From Paracoccaceae bacterium (lineage in GTDB: Bacteria > Pseudomonadota > Alphaproteobacteria > Rhodobacterales > Rhodobacteraceae), in assembly GCA_030066905.1 (NCBI GenBank), contig JASJAR010000023.1, positions 17,646 through 81,645 on the forward strand: DNA of 64,000 bases. Direction: 5' to 3'. The notes beneath the pieces were generated by a model. It did no database searches and had not been told where the DNA came from. It was given only the letters and a program-made list of their open reading frames with translations. Every line of letters begins with the position of its first letter. Position 1 is the first letter of the stretch. The position numbers were made by a program, and so were the translations under genes. Positions 53,319 through 61,544 of the stretch are shown piece after piece.

Positions 53319-54085
53319 CCCCCCTTCTTTCTGTCCATGGGCTGACGAAAACCTACGGCGCCCAGATCGGCTGCGCCGACGTGGCCTTGGAGCTCCACCC
53401 CGGCGAGGTCCTGGGCGTCGTCGGCGAGAGCGGGTCGGGGAAATCGACGCTTCTGTCCTGCATGGCGGGGCATCTGACCCCCGATGCCGGCGAGGTCGTC
53501 TTCGACACCCGCGCCGAGGGGCCCCGCGACGTGCTGAAGATGTCCGAGCCCGAGCGGCGGATGCTCGGGCGTACCGATTGGGCCTTCGTGCATCAGAACC
53601 CCCGCGACGGGCTCCGGATGGGCGTCTCGGCCGGCGGCAATGTGGGCGAGCGGCTGATGGCTGTGGGGGCGCGGCATTACGGCGAAATCCGCGAGGCCGC
53701 GACGGACTGGCTGGCCCGTGTCGAGATCGCCGAGACAAGGGTCGACGACCGGCCCTCGACCTTTTCGGGCGGGATGCAGCAGCGCCTCCAGATCGCGCGC
53801 AACCTCGTCACCGCGCCGAGGCTCGTTTTCATGGACGAGCCCACCGGCGGGCTCGACGTGTCGGTCCAGGCGCGGCTTCTCGACCTCTTGCGGGGCCTTG
53901 TGCGTGACCTCGGGCTCTCGGCCATCGTCGTGACCCACGATCTCGCCGTCACCCGGCTTCTGGCCCACCGGCTAATGGTGATGAAGGGCGGCCGGGTCGT
54001 CGAAGCCGGGCTCACCGACCAGGTACTCGACGACCCCCAGCACCCCTACACCCAGCTTCTTGTCTCCTCCGTCTTGCAGGTGTGA
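53315..54085 (+). CDS. phnK: C-P lyase ABC-type ATPase PhnK
   Basis: A 256-residue ABC-ATPase-like protein: Walker A GESGSGKST (about 37-45), signature FSGGMQQRLQIAR (about 150), Walker B LVFMDEPTGGLD (about 170). It binds the PhnGHIJ core (on PhnJ) rather than driving transport. The N-terminus PLLSVHGLTKTYG is typical. The C-terminal QHPYTQLLVSSVLQ is as in dipeptide-type ATPases. Confidence 0.95.
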   Translation: MTPLLSVHGLTKTYGAQIGCADVALELHPGEVLGVVGESGSGKSTLLSCMAGHLTPDAGEVVFDTRAEGPRDVLKMSEPERRMLGRTDWAFVHQNPRDGLRMGVSAGGNVGERLMAVGARHYGEIREAATDWLARVEIAETRVDDRPSTFSGGMQQRLQIARNLVTAPRLVFMDEPTGGLDVSVQARLLDLLRGLVRDLGLSAIVVTHDLAVTRLLAHRLMVMKGGRVVEAGLTDQVLDDPQHPYTQLLVSSVLQV

Positions 54086-54089
54086 GCCG

Positions 54090-54773
54090 ATGATCGAGAT
54101 CGACGACCTTTCGAAATCCTTCACCCTCCACAACCAGGGCGGGGCGACGATCCCGGTGCTCGACGGCGCCCATCTTGCCGTCGCGCCGGGCGAATGCGTG
54201 GCGCTGACGGGCGCGTCGGGGTCGGGCAAGTCGACGCTGATGCGGATGATCTACGGCAATTACCTCGCCCGTTCGGGGCGCATCCTGATCGGCGGTCTCG
54301 ACGTGGCCCGGGCCGCGCCCCATGAAATCATGGAGTTGCGCCGCACGACGCTGGGCTATGTCAGCCAGTTCCTGCGGGTGATCCCGCGTGTCCCCGCCGT
54401 GGAGGTCGTCGCCGAGCCGCGGCTTGCGGCCGGGGTCGACCGGGCGACCGCGCTTGCCGAGGCCCGGGCGCTGCTGGCGCGGCTGAACCTCCCCGAGCGG
54501 CTCTGGTCGCTCTCGCCGACGACGTTTTCGGGCGGCGAACAGCAACGGGTGAACGTGGCGCGGGGTTTTGTGCACCCTTACCCTGCGCTGGTGCTCGACG
54601 AACCCACTGCCAGCCTCGACGGGGTCAACCGCGACGTTGTGCTCACGCTGATCGAGGAAGCCAAGACGCGGGGGGCGGCGATCGTCGGCATCTTTCACGA
54701 TATCGGCGCACGCGAGCGGGTCTGCGACCGCGAGATCGACGTCACCGGCTTTGCCCCGGCGCGGGTCGCGTGA
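54090..54773 (+). CDS. phnL: C-P lyase ABC-type ATPase PhnL
   Basis: A 227-residue ABC-ATPase-like protein: Walker A GASGSGKST (about 41-49), signature [14 protein letters not shown] (about 147-160), Walker B LVLDEPTASLD (about 168-178). Needed with PhnGHI for the nucleosidase step. 4 nt after phnK, overlapping phnN by 4 nt. Confidence 0.95.
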   Translation: MIEIDDLSKSFTLHNQGGATIPVLDGAHLAVAPGECVALTGASGSGKSTLMRMIYGNYLARSGRILIGGLDVARAAPHEIMELRRTTLGYVSQFLRVIPRVPAVEVVAEPRLAAGVDRATALAEARALLARLNLPERLWSLSPTTFSGGEQQRVNVARGFVHPYPALVLDEPTASLDGVNRDVVLTLIEEAKTRGAAIVGIFHDIGARERVCDREIDVTGFAPARVA

Positions 54774-55312
54774 CCGGGCGGCTCGTCGCCGTCGTCGGCC
54801 CGTCGGGCGTCGGCAAGGACAGCCTGATCGCCGGGCTCGCCGCCGCGCGGCCCGGGCTAGAACCGGTGCGACGGACAATCACCCGGCCCGCCGCCCTCGG
54901 CGGCGAGCCGTTCGAGGGCATCGGCGAGGCGGAGTTCGACGCCCGCCGTGCCGCCGGCGCCTTCTGCCTCCACTGGCGGGCCCATGGGCTCGCTTACGGT
55001 ATCCCGACGGCCGCCCTTGGCGCGGTCGAGGCCGGAGCGGAGCGGCTGGTGAACCTCTCCCGAGGCGTTCTGGCCGAGGCCGACCGGGTTTTTCCCGCGC
55101 TCCTCGTGATCCATCTGACGGCCTCGCCGGAGGTGCTCGCCGCGCGCCTCGCCGGACGCGGCCGGGAAACGGCCGGGGACATCGCCGCGCGACTGGCCCG
55201 AACCGCGGCGCCGCTGCCGGCGGGGCTCGACATCCACGAAGTCTGCAACGACGGCGCGCTCGACGAGACGGTCGCGGCCGCGCTCGCGGCGCTTCAGCCG
55301 GTGAGCGCGTAG
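54770..55312 (+). CDS. phnN: Ribose 1,5-bisphosphate phosphokinase
   Basis: A 180-residue kinase making PRPP from ribose 1,5-bisphosphate and ATP, the last step of the C-P lyase route. P-loop GPSGVGKDS (about 8-16) of the guanylate-kinase-like group, then RRTITRPA and EGIGEAEFDARRAAGAFCLHWRAHGLAYGIP (about 50-80). GTG start overlapping the phnL stop. Its 3' end overlaps the convergent DUF1045 gene by 19 nt. Confidence 0.95.
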   Translation: MTGRLVAVVGPSGVGKDSLIAGLAAARPGLEPVRRTITRPAALGGEPFEGIGEAEFDARRAAGAFCLHWRAHGLAYGIPTAALGAVEAGAERLVNLSRGVLAEADRVFPALLVIHLTASPEVLAARLAGRGRETAGDIAARLARTAAPLPAGLDIHEVCNDGALDETVAAALAALQPVSA

Positions 55313-55971
55313 CGGTGGAGCGCGACGAACCTCCCGTCTGGCCGTTGCCCCGCGACGGAGATCGAGCGGATCCGAAACGGCCGGGGCAGGGGCGGCAAGA
55401 GCCTCGCGGCCTCTGTCCGGGCGAGGGTCAGGTCGCGGTCCCCGAGCCGCCCGGTGAGCGTGAGATGGAAGCGGAATTCGTCGAGCACGTAAGGGTAGCC
55501 CCAGGCCGCAAGCATCTCGTCCTGGCGCGGCGTCAGCCCCCCGGCGCGGCGGCGGGCGAGGTCCTCTGGCGTCGGGGCGGCGCGAAACCCGTCGAGGTCT
55601 GTGACGATACGCGCGGCGAGATCGGCAAGCCCCGCCGCCCCGCCCTCGGGCACCAGGGCAAGGAAATGCCCCAGACCCGCAAGTTCCAGACCGCGCAGCT
55701 CCACCGCTGGGGAGGCGGCGGCAAGGGCGGCGACCGCGGCGAAGAGACCGTCCGCCGTCCGCCCTTCGGCAAGGCGAAACGGCGGCTTGAGCGTGCCGTG
55801 AAACCCGTATTTCCGGGGCGTTGCGGTGAATTCGGCGAGCGGCAGGTCCGTCTCGGGGTGGTCAACGGGGGCGGCAAGGGCCACATCCCATCCAAGCCAA
55901 GCCGCCCCGAAACCGGCGAGCGCGTCGTCCTCGGGCAGATAATAGACCGCATAGCGTTGGAATTCTGACAT
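55294..55971 (-). CDS. DUF1045 phosphonate-operon protein (2H phosphoesterase-like)
   Basis: A 225-residue protein of the phosphonate-linked DUF1045 family. It carries the two H-x-T/S motifs of 2H phosphoesterases, HGTLKPPF (about 58-65) and HLTLTGRL (about 172-179). 2H enzymes open cyclic phosphodiesters, and the product of PhnJ is a ribosyl 1,2-cyclic phosphate, so this protein may do the job of PhnP, which is absent here. Start codon shared in antiparallel fashion with phnM (CATG at 55969-55972). Confidence 0.92.
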   Translation of the reverse strand: MSEFQRYAVYYLPEDDALAGFGAAWLGWDVALAAPVDHPETDLPLAEFTATPRKYGFHGTLKPPFRLAEGRTADGLFAAVAALAAASPAVELRGLELAGLGHFLALVPEGGAAGLADLAARIVTDLDGFRAAPTPEDLARRRAGGLTPRQDEMLAAWGYPYVLDEFRFHLTLTGRLGDRDLTLARTEAARLLPPLPRPFRIRSISVAGQRPDGRFVALHRYALTG

Positions 55972-57151
55972 GGCGTCTTCCGTCCTTTCGCCTTTGCCGC
56001 CCGAACTCGCCTCCGGCTCAGAGCCTGTTCGCCTCGCCAACGCAACCCTCGTCCTGCCGGACCGGACGGTGACCGGCGGCCTCGTGCTCGAGGGCGGCCG
56101 GATCGCGGAGATCGTCGAGGGACCGGCGGCGCGGGGGGGCATCGACCTCGATGGCGACTTTCTCCTCCCCGGACTCGTGGAGCTTCACACCGACAATCTC
56201 GAGCGGCACATGCAGCCGCGCCCCGGCGTGTTCTTTCCCCATCTCTCGGCGATCCTCGCCCATGACGGGGAACTGGCCTCGGCCGGCATAACCACCGTCT
56301 TCGACGCGCTGCGCGTGGGCTCCGACAGGGGCGGAGGCGGCTACGGCAAATATGCCCGCGAGGTTGCAACGGAGCTTGCCGAGCTTCGGGCCGCGGGGGC
56401 TTTGCGCATTCGGCATCTGGTGCATCTGCGCGCCGAGGTCTGCTCGGAGACGCTCGTCGAGGAACTCGCCGAATTCGGCCCGGACGACCGCATCCGCCTC
56501 ATCAGCCTGATGGACCACACGCCCGGCCAGCGCCAGTTCCGCGATATCTCCAAGCTCCGGGCCTACCACACCGGGAAGTACGGCACGCCGGAGGCGCAAT
56601 TCCTCGACATGGTCGCCACCCGCATCGAGCAGCGCGAACGGATCGGCGACGCCCATGACCGCGCCACGGTCGCCGCTGCCGCCCGCTGCGGGGCGGTGCT
56701 CGCAAGCCACGACGACACAACCGGAAGCGATGTCGCGGCCTCGGTGGAAAACGGGGCGCGGCTGGCGGAGTTTCCCACCACCGAGGAGGCGGCCGCAGCC
56801 TGCCGGGCGGCAGGGATCGCGATCATCATGGGGGCGCCGAACGTGCTTCGGGGCGGGTCCCATTCGGGCAATGTGGCCGCGGTCGATCTCGCCCGGGCGG
56901 GGCTTCTCGACATCCTGTCGTCCGACTACGTCCCCTCGGCCCTGCTGCGGGCGGCGTTCGCGCTTGCCGCGCTTTGGAACGACCTGCCCCGCGCCATCGC
57001 CACCGTCACCGCCAACCCCGCCCGGTCGGTGGGGCTCGACGACCGGGGGCGGATCGAGGACGGGGCGCTGGCCGACCTCGTGCGGGTCAAGGTGCTGGGC
57101 GATACGCCGGTGGTGCGCGCGGTCTGGCGCGGCGGCGAGCGGGTCGGCTAG
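55970..57151 (+). CDS. phnM: Ribose-1-phosphonate-5-triphosphate diphosphatase PhnM
   Basis: A 393-residue amidohydrolase-superfamily enzyme removing pyrophosphate from the ribosyl phosphonate triphosphate. Metal-binding segments: ELHTDNLERH (about 68-77, HxD type), HLRAEVCSE (about 147), SHDDT (about 245), and SDYVPSALL (about 319). The ATG at 55970 overlaps the start codon of the divergent DUF1045 gene; a TTG nine codons in would be the only nearby alternative. The N-terminal 20 residues are weakly conserved. Confidence 0.93.
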   Translation: MASSVLSPLPPELASGSEPVRLANATLVLPDRTVTGGLVLEGGRIAEIVEGPAARGGIDLDGDFLLPGLVELHTDNLERHMQPRPGVFFPHLSAILAHDGELASAGITTVFDALRVGSDRGGGGYGKYAREVATELAELRAAGALRIRHLVHLRAEVCSETLVEELAEFGPDDRIRLISLMDHTPGQRQFRDISKLRAYHTGKYGTPEAQFLDMVATRIEQRERIGDAHDRATVAAAARCGAVLASHDDTTGSDVAASVENGARLAEFPTTEEAAAACRAAGIAIIMGAPNVLRGGSHSGNVAAVDLARAGLLDILSSDYVPSALLRAAFALAALWNDLPRAIATVTANPARSVGLDDRGRIEDGALADLVRVKVLGDTPVVRAVWRGGERVG

Positions 57152-57217
57152 AAGGCGACGGGGTCTGGCGTCGGGCCGTCCCCGGCGACGGAGAACGCGA
57201 CGCAAACGCATACCATG

Positions 57218-57289
57218 CCCCGGACCCGATCCGGGGCCCCGCCGCACCGAAGCGCGCCGCCCGTCGAGGTCCCCGGTCGCGCCCGGGAC
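57218..57289. repeat. Nested-palindrome repeat, core only
   Basis: CCCCGGACCCGATCCGGGG and GTCCCCGGTCGCGCCCGGGAC between the convergent phnM and phosphodiesterase genes; a trailing TTTTGGC resembles a terminal remnant. It may serve as a bidirectional terminator. Confidence 0.7.
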
Positions 57290-57375
57290 GCTGTTTTGGC
57301 CGTGGGCGGTGTCGGTCTTCGGACCACCACCCCCCGGGCCGCGCCCAGACAGAGTCCGGCCCCCCTTCCTCCGCC

Positions 57376-58200
57376 TCACCGGATCATCGTCAGCTTGTCC
57401 CAAGCGGCATAGTCCGGGCTGCCCTCGGAGCGGATTTCGCCCTGATAGCCGTATTCGACCATGTGAACCATCGTACTCCGGGGGGAGGCGAGGACCACGC
57501 CGTAGGCCTCCGGCAGGTCGGAGCCCGACAGGAGGCGCTCGGCGCCGAAATCGGGCCAGCCCTGGTGGTTCGTCCCCCGCGGGGCGGAGAACGGAATTCC
57601 GAGGAGCGAGCCCGCCAGCGGCAGGTGGCAATGGCCGTGGAAGATATGGGCGATGCGCCCGGCATGGGGGGCAAGGGTGGTGGCGAACCTTTCGGCATCG
57701 AGGAGCATGATCTCGTCGATGGGCCCGATCCCCACCGGCACCGGGTTGTGATGGAGAAAGAGCCAGACCGGCCCCGGCAGCGCGGCAAGCGTCCGGTCGA
57801 GCCAGGCCGCGCGCGCCGCGCAGAAATGGCCCGCATGGGTCTCCGGCCCCCAGGTGTCGAGGACGACCGCGTGCCCGAGCGAGAGCGGCGCGGTGTAGTG
57901 GACAAAGCCACCCTCGCCGGCAAGCTCGGGAAAGACCCTGAGAAATGTCGCCCGGTCGTCGTGATTGCCGATGGCGAGATGGACCGGCATCGGCAGCTTG
58001 CCGATGCGCACCTTGAGGCGGCGGTAATCGTCCTCCTCGCCCCAATCGGAAAGATCGCCGGTGATAAAAAGCGCCTCGGCATCCGACTGGGCCTCCATCG
58101 CGTGGGCAAGCGCCCGGTCGAAATTCGCGTTGGGGTCGCGGTCGGCGATGGTCTGGCCGGGGGTCGTGAGATGAATGTCGGTGAAATGGAGAAGTTTCAT
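57376..58200 (-). CDS. Metallophosphodiesterase (class III, GpdQ/CpdA-like)
   Basis: A 274-residue calcineurin-type phosphodiesterase with the full metal set: FTDIHLT (6-12; Asp8, His10), GDLSDWG (about 49-55), GNHDDR (about 78-83), HHNPVP (about 149), and GHCHLPLAG (about 189-197). GpdQ-like enzymes cleave glycerophosphodiesters and other diesters. No signal peptide, so it acts in the cytoplasm on an imported substrate. Last gene of the Ugp-like operon, 83 nt after the binding-protein gene with a strong hairpin between. Confidence 0.92.
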   Translation of the reverse strand: MKLLHFTDIHLTTPGQTIADRDPNANFDRALAHAMEAQSDAEALFITGDLSDWGEEDDYRRLKVRIGKLPMPVHLAIGNHDDRATFLRVFPELAGEGGFVHYTAPLSLGHAVVLDTWGPETHAGHFCAARAAWLDRTLAALPGPVWLFLHHNPVPVGIGPIDEIMLLDAERFATTLAPHAGRIAHIFHGHCHLPLAGSLLGIPFSAPRGTNHQGWPDFGAERLLSGSDLPEAYGVVLASPRSTMVHMVEYGYQGEIRSEGSPDYAAWDKLTMIR

Positions 58201-58247
58201 GGGCAGCGTCTTGTTCTGGCAGCCGGGCCTGGGCCCGGCGGGAAGGG

Positions 58248-58272
58248 GGCGGGCCGGACGCACCGGCCCGCC
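58248..58272 (-). promoter_or_regulatory. Hairpin between binding-protein and phosphodiesterase genes
   Basis: Perfect 10-bp stem GGCGGGCCGG / CCGGCCCGCC with a 5-nt loop, 11 nt past the binding-protein stop. No T-run. Hairpins after periplasmic binding-protein genes usually stabilise that part of the message so that it exceeds the rest. Confidence 0.6.
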
Positions 58273-58283
58273 GGTTCGGAGGG

Positions 58284-59543
58284 TCAGGACCCCGAGGGAA
58301 GAAGGTCCTGCACCTCTTCGGAAAGCTCGATCTGAAGCTCCTTCATGTCCTCGAACTCGCCGGTGACGATGCCTTCGAGCCCGTCATAGATGACCTGGGT
58401 CGCGGCGAGCCCGTTATCGCCCGGGTAGGCCTGCCATTCGCGCAGGAGCGGAAGCTGGCGGACGGCCGTCGCCTTGGCGGGGTTGGCGTCGTAGAAATCG
58501 GCGAGGATGATCTCGTTGGCGGCCTGGTTCGGGGGCATGTAGCCGGTGGTGCGGGCGACATCGGCCGCGCCCTCGCCGGAGGTGATGAACTTCAGCCAGG
58601 CCCAGGCCGCATCGAGCACCTTCTGGTCCTCGCTCTGGGAGACGAGCATCGCCGAGTTCCCCCCGGCCGGGAGCCCCAGCGGACCGGCTTCGGTCAGGCC
58701 GGGGAATTCGTGGGTGACGAGGGTGAAATCGCCCATCGCCCGCTCGACCGCGCCGACGGCCGAGGTCGACCAGTACATCATCCCGATCTCGCCGGCGGAG
58801 AAGGAGGCGAGGGCCGATTTCCATTCGAGGTTCTGCATCTCGCAGCCGTCGAAAAGCCCGTCCATGGTTTCGAGCGCGACGAGCCCCTCGGGTTCGTCGA
58901 GGGTGAAGTCCGTGCCCATTACGGTCGGCTTGTCCTGGGACCACATCAGCGCCTGGAGGAACCAGTTCCCGGTGATGTTCCAGCCCCAGAACATCGGGTT
59001 GTCGACCCCGGCCTCGCGGAGCGCGACGCAGGCCTCGACGACCTCTTCCCAGGTGGTGGGCAGGTTGGTCTCGTCGTACCCGGCCTTGGCCATGGTCTCC
59101 ATGTTGTAATAGCCCACCGGCAGCGAGATCGAGAACGGCAGGCCATAGACTTCGCCGTCGAACGTGCCGAGGTCGAGCATGGCTTTGTGGTAGCCGTCCT
59201 TCGCGAAGTCCTCCTCGGCGGCGATGAAGGGTTCGAGCGAGCGCGCGATGCCCTTTTCGACGAGGATCGCCTGGCGGTTGAGCCCTTGGGTGGTGACGTC
59301 GGGCAGGGTGCCGGCGACGGCTTCGCGGAGGATCGTATTGGTGCCGTCTTCGTAGGATTCATACGTTGCGCGGAACTTAACCTCGATATCCGGGTGCGCC
59401 TCGAGAAACTTCGGCAGGATCGTCTGATAGGTCACATCGAAAAGATGCGAATAGGGATAGGCGAATTCGATCACCGTCTTTTCTTGGGCCAGCGCCGGAG
59501 CAGCGGCGAAGACGAGTGCCATTGCGGTCAGGGTCTTTTGCAT
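58284..59543 (-). CDS. Ugp-like ABC transporter substrate-binding protein
   Basis: A 419-residue periplasmic family 1 (UgpB/MalE-type) binding protein with a signal peptide (1-20, ending ALA-Q). Features: YPYSHLFDVTYQTILPKFLEAHPDIEVKFRATYE-type start (region 26-60), DVTTQGLNRQAILVEKG, GLPFSISLPVGYYN, GLPAGGNSAMLV, and a C-terminal helix with QIELSEEVQDLL. UgpB-like proteins bind sn-glycerol 3-phosphate or glycerophosphodiesters; sugars are possible. The neighbours (phosphodiesterase, phn cluster) favour an organophosphate ligand. Confidence 0.92.
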   Translation of the reverse strand: MQKTLTAMALVFAAAPALAQEKTVIEFAYPYSHLFDVTYQTILPKFLEAHPDIEVKFRATYESYEDGTNTILREAVAGTLPDVTTQGLNRQAILVEKGIARSLEPFIAAEEDFAKDGYHKAMLDLGTFDGEVYGLPFSISLPVGYYNMETMAKAGYDETNLPTTWEEVVEACVALREAGVDNPMFWGWNITGNWFLQALMWSQDKPTVMGTDFTLDEPEGLVALETMDGLFDGCEMQNLEWKSALASFSAGEIGMMYWSTSAVGAVERAMGDFTLVTHEFPGLTEAGPLGLPAGGNSAMLVSQSEDQKVLDAAWAWLKFITSGEGAADVARTTGYMPPNQAANEIILADFYDANPAKATAVRQLPLLREWQAYPGDNGLAATQVIYDGLEGIVTGEFEDMKELQIELSEEVQDLLPSGS

Positions 59544-59632
59544 TAGGGTCTCTCCAGTTACCGATGGCGTCCGGGGTGGTTTGGCGATTGGCCCGGATGC
59601 CGGTTTTCCCCATAAAGCGGGATTTGGTGACC

Positions 59633-59652
59633 GGGGCGCCTGCGGGCGCCCC
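59633..59652. promoter_or_regulatory. Hairpin upstream of the binding-protein gene
   Basis: GGGGCGC / GCGCCCC with a 6-nt loop, in the 128-nt gap between the second permease and binding-protein genes. On the plus strand it is followed by a short T-run, on the minus strand it would be a leader or mRNA-processing hairpin for the binding-protein gene. Confidence 0.4.
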
Positions 59653-59671
59653 AATCGTTTTTGGATGGGGG

Positions 59672-60631
59672 CTATTTCATGCCAGACAGCGTGATCCCCT
59701 CGATGAAGCGGCGCTGGGCGAGCAGGAACGCCACGATGAGCGGGGTGACGATGATGCAGGCCGTGGCCATCATCGGCCCGAAATTGTCGCCGTCCGCGTC
59801 GCCTTTGAACTCACGCAGGCCCAAGGGCGGCGTGAAGAGGTCGCGGTTGCCGGTGATGACGATGCGGGGCCAGAAATAGTCGTTCCAATGGGCGACGACC
59901 GAGAAGATCCCGAAAGCGAGAAGTGCCGGGATGGCGGTGGGCAGCATGACGTTCCAGACGATGGAGTACTCGCTCATCCCGTCCATGCGGGCCGCGTCGA
60001 TGAGGTCGTCGGGGACGGTCATGAAGAACTGGCGCATGAGGAATATGCCGAAGACCGAGATCGTCCAGGGGATGATGAGGGCGGCATAGGAGTTGGTGAG
60101 CCCCAGTTGGGCGAGCATGATATAAAGCGGCAGAGCGATGGCGTGGACGGGGATGAGGAGGCAGAAGAGCACCAGACCAAAGACCGCCTCGCGGCCCCAG
60201 AACCTCAGTTTCGCCAGAGCATAGGCGCAAGGCAGGGCGACGAGGACCTGGATGAGGAAGATCGAGACGGTGACGATCACCCCGTTGGCCAAGTACCGGA
60301 TGAGAGGGGCTTTCTCAAAAGCGGTGGTGTAGTTGTAGTTGAGCGGGCGGACCATGCAGTCTTCTTCCGCGTTGCCCAGTTTGATGCAGAAATCGTCGCG
60401 GAAAAGCTCTTGGGCGCCGAAAAAGCCGCCGGTGTTCTGCATGATCTCGTGGGGGGCTTTGAAGGAGTAGCTCACCATCACGTAGAACGGCAGGAGGACG
60501 ATGAGGGCGCCGAGGATCAAAACCGCGTGTTTTATCGCCTCCCGGGTGGAAAACCGAAAACCGCCCGAAGACGCGCCGTCGACGGCGCGTGGGGCGGCGT
60601 TTCGAAACGCCGCTTGCCCGACATCAGCCAT
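59672..60631 (-). CDS. Ugp-like ABC transporter permease (UgpE type)
   Basis: A 319-residue inner-membrane permease with about six helices plus an N-terminal Ala/Gly-rich extension. The EAA-like coupling loop is DAARMDGMSEYSIVWNVMLPTAIPAL (about 212-237). Carries an unusually long first periplasmic loop (GGFFGAQELFRDDFCIKLGNAEEDCMVRPLNYN) with two cysteines. Overlaps the upstream permease gene by 8 nt. Confidence 0.93.
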   Translation of the reverse strand: MADVGQAAFRNAAPRAVDGASSGGFRFSTREAIKHAVLILGALIVLLPFYVMVSYSFKAPHEIMQNTGGFFGAQELFRDDFCIKLGNAEEDCMVRPLNYNYTTAFEKAPLIRYLANGVIVTVSIFLIQVLVALPCAYALAKLRFWGREAVFGLVLFCLLIPVHAIALPLYIMLAQLGLTNSYAALIIPWTISVFGIFLMRQFFMTVPDDLIDAARMDGMSEYSIVWNVMLPTAIPALLAFGIFSVVAHWNDYFWPRIVITGNRDLFTPPLGLREFKGDADGDNFGPMMATACIIVTPLIVAFLLAQRRFIEGITLSGMK

Positions 60632-61541
60632 AATGCGTCCTCCGTTCGACGAGCCAGCGCTGGATGAGGGTGAGGACCATCACGAAGACCAGAAAGATCA
60701 TGGTGATCGCCGCCCCGATCCCCATGAGGTTCTGCTGGATCGCCTTTTCGTAGATCGCAAACATCATCACATAGACCGATTTCGACGGGCCCCCGCCTTG
60801 GGGGTAGAAGGCTTCGACGGTGTCAAAGACCTGGAAGGAGCGGATGATCGAGATCGTCACCACAAAGACGGTCGTTGGCCCCAGCATCGGCCAGGTGACG
60901 AGGCGAAACCGGTCCCAGCCGGAGGTGGCCCCGTCCATCTCGGCGGCGTGGTAGAGCGCGCGGGGGATCGAGGTGAGACCGGCGAGATAAAGCACCATGT
61001 TGAAGCCGAAGGCTTGCCAGACGCCGATGAAGGCGACCGTCCAGATCGCGTAGTCGCGGTCGGTGAGCCAGAGGGGGAAGGTTCGGTCGCAGCCCTTGGC
61101 ATACCAGGGCCAGGCTTCGAGGAAGGTGCCGCAGCCGCGTTCGAGTGTGGCGTTGACGATGCCGATCGTGGGGTGGAGGGCGAACTCCCAAACGATGGCC
61201 ATGGCGATGAGGGCGGCCATGACGGGGAGAAAGTAGATGGTTTTGTAGAGCGCGCCGAACCGGGTGAGGGAGTGGATCAAAAGGGCCGCCCCGAGGCCGA
61301 GGCCCACAGAGAGCGGGACCACCACGCCGACGTAGCGGAAGGTGGCGATGAACATCTTTTCATAGGTCGAGCGGGTGAAGATGCGCTCGTAATTCTCGGT
61401 GCCGACGAAGGATGCGCCACTGTTTCCAAGGGAATAGTCGGTGAAGCTCAGAGCGCCAGCAAGTGCTATGGGCAACAGGAGAATGAGCACCATCAGGATG
61501 AGGGCCGGGGCGACGAACCAGAGATGGGCGCGGCTCGCCAT
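60624..61541 (-). CDS. Ugp-like ABC transporter permease (UgpA type)
   Basis: A 305-residue permease with six helices and the EAA loop YHAAEMDGATSGWDRFRLVTWPMLGPT (about 193-218). The periplasmic loop after helix 3 has two cysteines (ERGCGTFLEAWPWYAKGCDRTF). Starts 3 nt after the ATPase gene ends, so the operon order is ATPase, permease, permease, binding protein, phosphodiesterase. Confidence 0.93.
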   Translation of the reverse strand: MASRAHLWFVAPALILMVLILLLPIALAGALSFTDYSLGNSGASFVGTENYERIFTRSTYEKMFIATFRYVGVVVPLSVGLGLGAALLIHSLTRFGALYKTIYFLPVMAALIAMAIVWEFALHPTIGIVNATLERGCGTFLEAWPWYAKGCDRTFPLWLTDRDYAIWTVAFIGVWQAFGFNMVLYLAGLTSIPRALYHAAEMDGATSGWDRFRLVTWPMLGPTTVFVVTISIIRSFQVFDTVEAFYPQGGGPSKSVYVMMFAIYEKAIQQNLMGIGAAITMIFLVFVMVLTLIQRWLVERRTHYG

Positions 61542-61544
61542 CGC

